This document shows, piece by piece, positions 25,701-37,700 of a stretch of 64,000 nt of DNA (the first letter of the stretch is position 1; every line of letters begins with the position of its first letter). A program made the translations under genes and the position numbers. The notes below the pieces were generated by a model that was given only the letters and a program-made list of their open reading frames with translations, did no database searches and was not told the origin of the DNA. This DNA is from Prostheceraeus crozeri (taxonomy: Eukaryota > Platyhelminthes > Polycladida > Euryleptidae), in NCBI GenBank assembly GCA_907163375.1, contig CAJQUW010005558.1, positions 62,001 through 126,000 of the forward strand, given 5' to 3'.

Positions 25701-28700
25701 CTCCGTACTTACAGATATTCAAATGTAATTTCATCTTCTTTATGTGTAACGTCTGTACAGTTGGACACAAATACACTTACAAAAATCTGCTCCGTACACA
25801 CAACCTCTTGGTCACTTGGTAAATCACAGGAATGAAACTAAATTAAGGTGCCGTAACTAGCATTCAAAATTCAAACATGCATAGAAAACCAACAGAACCG
25901 AAATGAGACTCGAACATTTGAAATGGCAAAAGTACACATAGTTAATAAATTCAGTGCACTAAAATAATTATTTTAATATCGTACCATGCAACAAGAAAAA
26001 GTGCAAACCAACGAATGGCCTACGACAGACCTAGTTGTCAGACATACAGACCAAATCAAAATCATCACAAGTATTTCTTCACTATAATTGGCATAGAAGG
26101 CACCTACAGATCATGCGTCGTGATATGAGGTAATGCTGACACAGTTCTACGTGTTAATGATAACGGTACTTTACTGCAAATTACGATTCAGTCAGCATCA
26201 GCTATCTACTACTGGGGTGACGTTGTGTGTTCATCGATTTTTCACGCTTGCCTAAAGAATGCGATATTCCAATTGGTTCGCGCAGTTGACGTGATGCTTC
26301 ATTGTATACTATTATTGTACAGACTTCATAAATGACATTATTTTTGCATCTTTCTACATGTTAAGCAATTACTTGTAACATCAGACTCGAGATCACTCTG
26401 TATACAGGACTTACAGGACATCATCTGTAGATATTGAATTTGAGACGAAAATGTTAAATTATATTTCAGCGCGATTAAATAGACTCCGTACGTGTGACAG
26501 ATCTGCATTTATTGAAATAAGTCGTCACATAATTCACTTGGGGCGAGCTCTTAGTCCGCGATAAGTAAAGGTTGAGAAATTTATTCATCTGACTGTTTTT
26601 GCTTCAGATATTTACGTCATAAACCAAACTCTTCAAACAATTGCATTTTCTACTGTTATCAATGATTCATGTCGATAAGAGAGTTGAGAATATCTGAAAA
26701 TTAATGAATAATAATCTTGGGAAAAAGAAGTTGAGGTAGCTGGTCAACACTACGAAGTGGTGAACAGATTTTGTTACCTGGGTGACATGTTGGATGGTGG
26801 TGGTGGAGCGGATGCAGCTGTGTCTACACGATTACGTTGTGGTTGGAAGCGATTCCACGAGCTGTTACCTTTCCTCACATCACGGACGCCACCTCTATAG
26901 ATGAAGGGGCAAGGGTGTACGTACGTGTGTGTAAGAGAAACAGCATGCAGTATGGGAGATAAAAACGAGTGCCATGAAGGCCAGAAAACAAAATGGAAGA
27001 TGATAAGAGCCGAAAGGACGATATGGTCAGGTGGCTTTGTGGTTGAGTCGCTTCGAGAAAGAATCCCCCAGCGACGACCTCCTTCAAGAACTTAGCCTTA
27101 TGGTTGGAAGAAGCGATGAGGAAGAATGCGTTTGAGGGTGGCACGGTCCATGTAGTAGAGGAATAGCAGATGAATGAATGGGTGAAGAAGTTGTGAAAGA
27201 TTAGATGTCCCAGGGCGCGAAACCCCAGGGGACACCTCGAATCACATGGGAGGAAACATTCAGAGCATTACTGTTAAGAAAATGGGTCTCTGCGAGGAAG
27301 ATGCAAAGGATCGCGCCAGGTGGAGAACTGCCATCAGAGGCAATCGTCCAACCCAGCCAACGGCGGAATAACGGACGTAGAACGTATATGATGATGATGA
27401 TGATGACGTGGGTTACTGGGACCATAATGCACTAGCTATAATTAATTAACACCAATAAATTAGTGTCATCTCAACATGCTAGGATGTAAGTTATAAATGA
27501 TATAAATTCAGATCTTCAACGTGTTTTTCCGTATTGCCGAATACTGTTAACGGAAGTCAGTAATTGCATAACCTGGAAATAACACATGGCATTTTATTAT
27601 CAGTACCGATCGACCGTCTGAAAGTCAGCAGTCAACACAAACACGAAAATGAAATGATCTATCACAACGGTAGCTCTTACTTGAAATAAATCAATTGTTG
27701 TTTTTTAACATCCTCTTTGCGTCAAACTTGAATGAATACTCTTTCACAGTTGACCTTGTACGGACAAAATTCAAAGTATCACCTGACCTGCTGTTATTAT
27801 CAGTCTTAATTAACTCGATTGTATATCAATGACATTTATTCAGACCAGTAATTCGTTTTTGTTTTGCCGAAAAGCAAAATTTCCATCCATGTATATGTAT
27901 ATCATAACATTCAGCTTATTCCTTTCTGAATGACGATGTGAGCCGGATCTGTCATTCGTAGCAGCGTCTATTTAATCGCGCTGAAATACAACTTAACATC
28001 TTTGTTTCAAATTCAGTTTCTACAGATGATGTCCCTTAAGTCCTATCTATATAAAGAATGATTGCGAGTCAGATGTTACTAGTAATTACGAAACATCTAG
28101 AAAAGAAAAAGAATATTATTAATGTAGCATATACAATAACACCATGCAATACATAAGGCAAGCACGTCAACTGCGCGAACCAATTGGAATAACGCATTCT
28201 TTAGGCAAGCGTGAAAAATCGATGAACACACAACGTCACCCCAGTAGTAGATAGCTGATGCTGACTGAATCGTAATTTGCAGTAAAGTACCGTTATCATT
28301 AACACGTAGAGCTATGTCAGCATTACCTCATATGACGACGCATGATCTGTAGATGCTTTCTATGCCAATTATATTGAAGAAATACTTCTTGACTCTGAGA
28401 CAGCTTCATCGCATTAATTAACCAAATGAAAGACAGTGGAAGACGTCTTTGGACCAAATCCGCCATCGATTTAGCGTTTTGTACCGAAAGCGATCTTCAT
28501 TTCACATTGAATTGGCGGACTAAACTGACCTGTCCCGCGGACTACTGCTTTTAGCAACTCGACGATTGATGCATGATTAGAAAATATCTGGCTTTGCAAA
28601 CTGAAATCGTAGTTCAAAATCCCCTTCGTTACAAAGCAAATATCAGAAAGCACATGCGCGCCGTAAGATCCTTCTGGTTCAAGAATAGAAATATGCCTCT

Positions 28701-31700
28701 ATATTGTATTCCTGTCAATCCGTGCTTTGGTGGAAGCTGATTGAAGAATTCAACCAAAGTGGCAAGTTAATTGTACGGAAAACGTTTCAGAACAATCAAA
28801 CACAAAATTTTGATTGTTTAACGTTCACAGTGTCCTAGTAGTCAGACCAATTCAAAAACGATGGCAACATCCTGTGAATTTAATCAAAATGGGCAAAAGC
28901 AACGTCTTATATACCTCAGAGATATGAAAAAGTTGCGTCGCTTTCGTATTACTGCAAATTCGAGCGAAGTGCTTCGATTGCCACAATTCCTTCAGATTCG
29001 AAGAATTCAGATAATAGGGCAATGCAAATTTTTCTCAATAATGTTGGTCGTTCCGATCATTATTACAGAAGATAGCAGACGCACGAAAATTGGTTCACTT
29101 GATGATTTTCACCGCCCTCTCCTCACAGCATTCTCACTGAATAGTAAAATTAGACAGCGATTGGTGTAGACCGAAAAGATATTACAAGCACGGCAACCTA
29201 CTCTGCTGAGTGTCCAAAAGTCCGACTGACAGCTTATTGTTCAACTGGTGGCAATTCCAAGAGCACATGCGTACCCCCCTAGGAACCTAAACGAACGGAG
29301 CAAGTTGTCTAAGTCCGTGATATATTCCTTCGAAAATCGTTTCGTGAGTTATTGAAAACATAGTCTCACAAAATCCTCGATTTCTTTATCAAGAGAATAG
29401 AGGGGAGTAAGTATAGTACAAACTAAACATTGATTACAAAGCCTACTGCCGTACCACCTGGGGAGGGTGGCTGGAAATGATGACGACTCATGGTGAGCCC
29501 ACACTTTCCCCAAAGGGGGCCTTCAGACGACCGTTCGAATTGTGGTTAATGGTGGTCATATATTGTTTACCTTCGGTCTTCTAGGGCTTGACGTGACTCC
29601 GATCGGTCGCCTCTCTTCGCCTTCAACCCTTCGGGCTTAAGCTCATTACGTTGAATTAGTCTACTCAATAGTAGAGAACACAAATTAGAACGAACTATCT
29701 CCATACGATGGGTCCATTACAGTTCTCAGCCTTGATCCAGGTATCTCTAAGACGTTATTAAGGTCTTCAAACCTAAAACGACACTAAGCCTGCACGGCTT
29801 CTGCGGACGAGCACTCGTTACTTTTTCAACTTTGATTTCGCACAGTCCCGTATATGAGGATTGTCTCCTCCCACCTAAGTCCATCAAAAAAGCTCCCGTT
29901 CAAAGCAAGCTAGAAGCCAATTAACGATCAAACCATCAACATCCTTACTAAGCCCCGATAGCATCAGTTACGACAAAATGTCCCTCCTTTTTCAAAGGAA
30001 GGGTAGATACCAAAGCTACGCTAAAGAAGAAATAAAGCTTTTATGAATTATTCGGATTCAAAATTTGTGTGTATAACATATGAATTATGTCGCGATCTCA
30101 ATCCATAATCACTTAACTTAACCATAATTACTTGGAAAACTAGAACCCGTTTTCGATCCAACTCTTGCTCTCCCACCAATCTTTGCTCGGACGTTTGATC
30201 AGGTATGTAAATTAGATCATCCCGTCCTCAATACGACAGCTGCAACGTCCCTGTAAGGAAATTTAGGCATGTCAAGAAGTGATTTATACTTCGGCATTCA
30301 AACTTCATAATGTAACAGAACGAAGTCCGGACGAATGATTTAGATACTCCATAAAGTGAAACTAGGAAGGTTCGAAAATTTAGCAGAGAGTAACGTATTG
30401 TTGTTTATATTTTTAATGAAGAAATCAAAGTAAATGGCGTGTGTGAAAATCCATCATAACGGCCAGAATTTACCGCATTCATATAATTTTCCCCATATTC
30501 AAAGTCAGTCAAACAAATAGACTTATCAATGCAGGAATTCCAACATCAAAGGTATCCGGTCGTAATGAGTATTTTAATATATGAGGAAAATGAACAACTA
30601 TTAAGCCAGACACTCAGGCAACCTTGATTCCCCGACCGGGCACTAAAGTCGCTCGGACCCTAGAATCAAACCGCAGTCCTCTCCGTGGAAACGAGCCTGC
30701 ACCTACTGCATTATGGTCAAGCAGACAGCGCAAAAGGAATGTGAGGTGAGGGCAGCAGTAATCCTCTGAATGTTAACAACAGCTTATTTTCCCATTCATG
30801 GATTGGACAAAATGCTAGCGAGATGTTGCGAGGACAGAAATGCCAGCTTGGCGTACAACTTAGGTCACACAGTAGTAGGGCACATAGATTGACATACAAA
30901 ATACTGTCAATTCAATAAATCTATGTACAAAAACACTAGACAGCATGTATACGTGGTCGCCCGTGGACGTCAAAAAGTATCCGACTCGATATGAAAGAAG
31001 AAATCTACAATTATTTTTTAATTATATTTTTTTGGAAAGAGCATCCATTATAGGTTATAGAAAAATGCTTGTTTTGACATTGGGATTTAATCACACTTTA
31101 ATTTTGTACAGTTTCTATTAAAAATTTTTACTGGCTCATTTTTTTTTCGATTTTAAACTTTCCCGTGATACAAATGGTTAGAATATTAGGCGCATTTTTG
31201 AAGCTTCAATCACCCATTCCTTTGATCACATGAGGGACAAGGGTGTTTTCATCTCCGTAATTAAATTGTAGGGAGTAAAGCTGCACTCCAAATCTTCATA
31301 AAGACGGAAGGCTTTCTTCACAGCAACCGCAATCGCCTGGGCACACAGTTCATTTGACATAAAAGTAAGGAACGAATCTATGAGCCAGTAAGTTTTCTTA
31401 TTCCAATAATATTTTTTTTTCATGATGTTAAAAAACCATGCCTTTCTTAACATTGTTTTTTTTTGGCGTGCAGCGGAGCTCGTCCCTTCGTAATTCATCG
31501 CTCCTCTCGTTACATTGTTTGGTAATTTTTCTTCGTGCCAGTCTCCAAATTCAGTTGGTCTTCACGCTTTTCTTCGATCTTCGATCCTTGTTCGTTCCGT
31601 ATCTTAAATTCGGGAAATCCAAAAGTAAACTGTCGTTCGACTGGGAGCATTGATACCGTAAAACATTTTGAAGTTTTCTTCTATAAATATTCTTTGACTC

Positions 31701-34700
31701 CAACTTCTTCAAAACAAAAAAAGCGAATAAACGAGCTACGATATTCTACCGCCGTGACACGTTTGGCCATTCGGCAAAGTCGCGCTGATCAGCAAGAAGA
31801 AAAATTCTTTTTGGCCTTGACAGAAATGGCTTCTTGGTTAAGGTGATGGCAGTTGAGTTGTATTATTAGCTTGTTCTGGTCATCATTACAATCACTATCA
31901 TTAACGTAGTCTGTCTGCGCCTGGTGCGTGCCTATGGACGTGCTAAACAATTTGGAAAGAAATCGTCATGTGATCAAAGAATTGGGTAATTGAAGCTTCA
32001 AAAAGCGCAATGGAAAGTTAAAACTCGAAAAATAATGTGCCAGTTTAAAAAATTTAAAGAAACTGTACAAAAATATAGTTAGATTAAATCCAATGTCAAA
32101 ACAAGCATTTTATTCTATAACCTATAAAGGATGCTCTTGTTCCAAAAAATATAAATAAAATATTGTAAGCTTTCTGCTTTCATATCGAGTCCGGATACTT
32201 TTTTTGACTGTCACCACGTATACATGCTGTCTAGTGTTTTGTACATTAGATAGATGACTTGACAGTATTTTGTTGTCAATCTATGTGCCCTACTGTGTGA
32301 CTCAGTTTGAAACGACATTCGGTCATTCTGTCCTCGCAACCTCTGCTAGCATTTGTATCAATCCATATGGGAAATAAGCTGTGGATATCCATTCAAGATT
32401 ACTCTGCCCCTCACTCTCCATTCCTTTTGCGCGTGGTCGCTTGACATAAAGCAGAAGGTGCAGCTCTTTCCACGTAGAATTCGGTTTGATTCTAGGGTCA
32501 GGCGAGTGCGGGTCGGAATCAAGGTTTCTGGTGTCTGGCTTATAGTTGTCATTTTCCACATATATTAAATACATTACAACGGACCTTTGATGTTGGGCAT
32601 TCCTGCAATGAAAAAGTCATTTGTTTGACAAAGGACATGAATGGGGAAAATAAATGATGCGTTAAATCGCCGGTTCTGGACATTTCACCCATTGTACTTT
32701 GAATTCTGCCATTAAAATATAACAAAAAAGTTACTCTCTGAAATTTTCGAAACTTCCTAGTTTCCATTTTATGGGGAGTATCTTAAATTTACTCGGACCT
32801 CTACGTTCTGGTACATTATGAAGTTGAATGCCGAGTATATCACTCTTGACAGGCAAATTTCCTTAACAGGACGATGAGCAGGCGTTTGAGGAAGGGATCT
32901 ATTTTACATAACTGGATCAAACGCGAGCAACATAGATTGGTGAGAGCAAGAGTTGGCTCGAAAACTGGTCTAGTTCCAAGTAATTATGGTAAGTTAAGTG
33001 ATTATGATTGAGCTAGCGACATAATTCATATGTTATCACACAAATTTGAATCCGAATAATTCATAAAATCTTCATTTCTTCTTTAGCGTAGCTTTGTTAT
33101 CTACCTATCCTTTGAAAAAGGAACAATTTGTCGAACTGATGCGATCGGCTAGTAATGAAGTTAATGGTTGATCTTAATTGGCTTCTAGCTTGCTTTGAAC
33201 GGGAGACTTTATTGATGACTTAGTGGGGAGACAAATCCGCCATATACGGACTCTCGCGAACTCAAAGGTTTGAAAAAGAAACAGGTGCTCCGTCGGTCGC
33301 AGAAGCCGTGGTCAGGCTTAGTGTCGTTTTTAGGTTGAAGACTTATAATAAAGTCACAGATACCTGATCAGGCTGAGCCTGAATGGACCCACGATGAGAA
33401 AGTTCGTTCTAATTTTGTTTCTACGTATTGAAGTAGACTAATTCAACGAAAATGAGCTTAAGCCCAATGTGACGGCGAAGGAGTAGGCGACCGATCGGGG
33501 AGTCCGTCAAGCACAGAAGACCGAGTAAACTCAATATGACCACCATTACCACAATTCAAAACGGTCGTCTGAAGCCCTTTGGGGAAAAGTGTGGGCTCAC
33601 CATGAGTCGTCATCAATTCCGAGCCACCCTCCCCAGGTGTACCAGTAGCTTTGTACCAATGATTAGGTTTTGTACTCCCCCTCTATTACTCTTGATAAAG
33701 AAATCTGAGATTTGTTAGACTATGTTTTCAACTACTCACACGATTTTCGGAAAGGAATAATATCACGGACTTTAGACAACTTGCGTCGTTCGTTTAGGTT
33801 CCTAGAGGAACGCAATGCTATTGGCAATTGCACGACAGGGTTTGAACAAATAAGCGTCAAGTCGACTTTGGACACCAGCAGTACGTGCGTGATTGTAATA
33901 TACTTTTCGTCACACATCGCTGTCTATTATACATTCAGTGAGCAATGCCGAGGAGATGATGTGAAATCATCAAGTGAACCAATTTTCGTGCGTCTGCTAT
34001 CTTCTGTAATAATGTCGGAAGGGGGGGGGGGGGGGGGGGGGGGGGGGGTGGGGGGGGGGCGGGGGGGGGGGGGGGTGGGGCGAACCAACATTATCGAGAA
34101 AAATTGCATGCCCATATCTGAATTCTTCGAATCTATGGAGATTGATGTGCAACGAAGCACTTCGCTCGAATTGCAGTAATACGGAAAGCGACACGGCAAC
34201 TTTTTCATATCTCTGAGGTATAAAGTTGCGTTTTGCCCATTTGCTAAATCCAGGATGGTGCCATCGTTTTTGAAATTGGGTCCTGCACTACTAGTAAACG
34301 GAGAAAGTTAAACAATATCAAATTCTTGTTTGATGCTTCCTACGTTTCGTACATTACTGCCACTTTGGTTGCACTTCCTCAATCAGCTTCCACAAAAGCA
34401 GAAAGGGGATTGACTGGATACAATAAAGAGGCATATTTTCATATCTTGAACAGAAGGATCTTACGGCGCGCATGTGCTTTCTGATATTTGCTTTGTAACG
34501 AAGGGGATTTTGAACTACGATTTCAGTTTGCAAAGCCAGATATTTTCTAATCATGCATCAATCGTCGAGTTGCTAAAAGCAGTAGTCCGCGGGACAGGTC
34601 AGTTTAGTCCGCCAATTCAATGTGAAATGAAGATCGCTTTCGGTACAAAACGCTAAATCGATGGCCGGATCATAGGTCCAACAGACGTCTTCCACAGTCT

Positions 34701-37700
34701 TCATTTGGTTAATTAAATGCGAGAAGCTGTTCCTCCCAGAGTCAAAATTAATTTCATCAATAGTAATTGGCAATAGAAAGCATCGACAGATCATGCGTCG
34801 TTTCATATGAGGTAAATTGCTGACATAGCACTACGTGTTATATGGGATAACGGTTACTTTACGAGCAAATTACGATTCAGTCAGCATCAGCTATCTACTA
34901 CTGGGGTGACGCTGTGTGTTCATCGATTTTTCACGCCTGTCTAAAGAATGCGTTATTCCAATTGGTTCGCGCAGTTGACGTGCTTCTGTATTGCATGGTG
35001 TTATTGTATATGCTACATTAATAATATTATTTTTTTCAAGATGTTTAGTAATTACTAGTAACATCTGACTCGCAATCATTCTTTATATAGGACTTAAGGG
35101 ACATCATCTGTAGAAACTGAATTTGACAACAAGTATTTCTTCAATATAATTAGGCATTAGAAAGCATATACAGGATATTGCGTCGTCATTTTGAGGTTAT
35201 GCTGGAAACTGTTCTACGTGTTTATATGTTTACCGGACTTTACGCAAATTACCGATTCTGTCAGCATCAAGCTTTCTACTATATGGGGTGACGATGAGGT
35301 GTGTGTTCTCGATTGTTCACGACTGTCCGATAGATGCGTTATTCCAATTCGGGTTTTTTCGGCAGTTGATCGTGCTTCTGTATTGCCTTGGTGTTATTGT
35401 ATATGGCTACATTAATTAATATTTTTTTTTCAAAGATGTTTAGTAATTACTAGTAACATCTGACTCGCAATCATTCTTTATATAGGACTTAAGGGACATC
35501 ATCTGTAGAAACTGAATTTGAAACAAAGATGTTAAGTTGTATTCCAGCGCGATTAAATAGACGCTGCTACGAATGATAGATCCGGCTGACATCGTCATTC
35601 AGAAAGGAATAAGCTGAATGTTATGATATACAGGGTGGCGCACGTAAACCGCCGGATTTTAAACTTTTATTACTCCTCAAATATTCATCCGATCGTCATG
35701 AAATTTCGACACATACTAGTTTGGAGTATAGGATTTATGATGATTATACCTGTTGTACTGAGAATTGTCAAAAAATTCTGATTCTATTGACCGAATGACA
35801 TGTACTCATTTTGTTTACATCGAAAATCTAGATCAAGTTAATTAACTTAACATGAATCGTATTCTGCCCAACGAATTGTGCGCAGTCTTGAAGTGAATAT
35901 TGTTCAGCTACTTCCATGTCATATAAAATACCATTCGACGATTAAATCACTATCTGAAAAGAATCGAACATAGAAGAACTCGCAATCATTCTTTACATAG
36001 GACTTAAGGGACATCATCTGTAGAAACTGAATTTTGAAGCAAAAATATTAAGTTGTATTCCTTCGCGATTAAATAGAAGCCGCTACGAATGACAGATCCG
36101 GCTCACATCGTCATTCAGAAAGGAATAAGCTGAATGTTATGATATACATATACATGGATGGAAATTTTGCTTTTCGGACTAAACATAAAACGAATTTACT
36201 GCTCATATATTTTTTTTATGTTTCTTCTTTTTGCCAAAAAAAATTAAAATATAAACTGATAAAAAATAAGCAAAAAAAAACAAACAATAAGAAAATTATC
36301 AAATTAACAAAGTGTTAAAAATAAAAATAAAAATTAAAGCGTAATAAGAGAAATTAAAATATATTTGTCATTGATTTAACAATCGAGTTAATTAAGACTG
36401 ATAATAACAGCAGGTCAGGTGATACTTTGAATTTTGTCCTTGCAAGGTCAACTGTGAAAGAGTATTCATTCAAGTTTGACGCAAAGAGGATGTTAAAAAA
36501 CAACAATTGATTTATTTCAAGTAAGAGCTACACGGTGGGATTGATCATTTCATTTGATGTGTTTGTCGTGTTTTGTTGTGTTGACTGATGAACTTTCAGG
36601 ACGGTTCGATCGGTACTGATAATAAAATGCCATGTGTTATTTCCAGGTTATGCAATTACTGACTTCCGTTAACAGTATTCGGCAATACGGAAAAACACGT
36701 TGAAGATCTGAATTTATATCATTTATAACTAACATCCTAGCATGTTGAGATTGAAACTTAATTTTCTGGTTGTTAAATTACTTATAGCTAGTGCATTATG
36801 GTCACAAGTTAATTCTACGTCATCATCCAATCATTATTTACGTTCTACGTTCCGTCTATTCCGCCGTTGGCCTGGGGTGTGACGATTGCCTCTGATGGCA
36901 GCTTACACTTGGCGCACGATCCTCTGGCATTCTTCCTGGCAGAGACCAATTTTCTTACAGGTCTTGCTCGATACTGTTTCCATCCATGTGATTTCGAGGT
37001 TCGTACTCTGGGGATTCGCCCTGGCACCATTATAACTTTCACTACTGCTATCACCAATCATCATATGATTTCCCTCACTACATGACCGTTTACCCACCTC
37101 AAACACCTTCTTATCATCGCTTTCTTCCAACCATTTGGGCTAAAGTCTTCGAAGGTGGGTTGTCGTTGGAGTTTCTTTCTACGAAGCGTCACACACACAT
37201 ACGCCACACTGACTTTCCTTCTTTTCGGCTTCTTTTTCATCTTCATTTTGTTTTCTGCCCTTCATGTCCACACGTTTCCACTACCGTACAGAATGTGTTG
37301 CTTTTACACAATACGTCGTACACACGTGCCCCTTAATATATTGAAGGTGGCGTCCGTGATGTCAAGGAAAGGCAACAGCTCGTGGAATTCGCTTCCAAAC
37401 AACAACGTTTATCGTTGTAGACACAGCCTGCATCCGCTGATTTCCACGCGACACCACCACATCCAACATGTCACCCAGGTAACATAAATATGTTCACCTC
37501 ATTCGTTAGTGTGACACCTGCTACCTCAACTTCTTTTTCCCAAGATTATTATTCATTAATTTTTCAGATATTCTCAACTCTCTTATCGACATGAATCATT
37601 GAGAACAGTAAAAAATGCAATTGTTTGAAGAGTTTGGTTTATGACGTACATATCTAAAGCAAAAACAGTCAGATGAATAAATTTCTCAACTTTCACTTAT

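Larger units (their letters stand above)
25455..30949. repeat. Left arm of a giant imperfect palindrome centred on a mariner-like element
   Basis: Read outward from the centre, this arm and 32221-40745 are reverse complements. Pairs include 26020/38210, 26700/37560, 27430/36790, 28480/34640, 30000/33100 and 30900/32260. The part 28385-30948 is also a direct copy of 40590-42998, which holds OSTF1 exon 3. Differences between copies are mostly single-base insertions or deletions. The arm contains a long-TIR unit (26054-28383), a LINE scrap and a damaged exon 3 copy. Confidence 0.88.

Noticed and set aside
33712-34179. 155-residue open frame with a long Gly run
   Set aside because: The Gly run is the 60-bp G tract; the rest is the palindrome copy of non-coding repeat sequence with no similarity. 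The mirror frames with Pro runs have the same cause.
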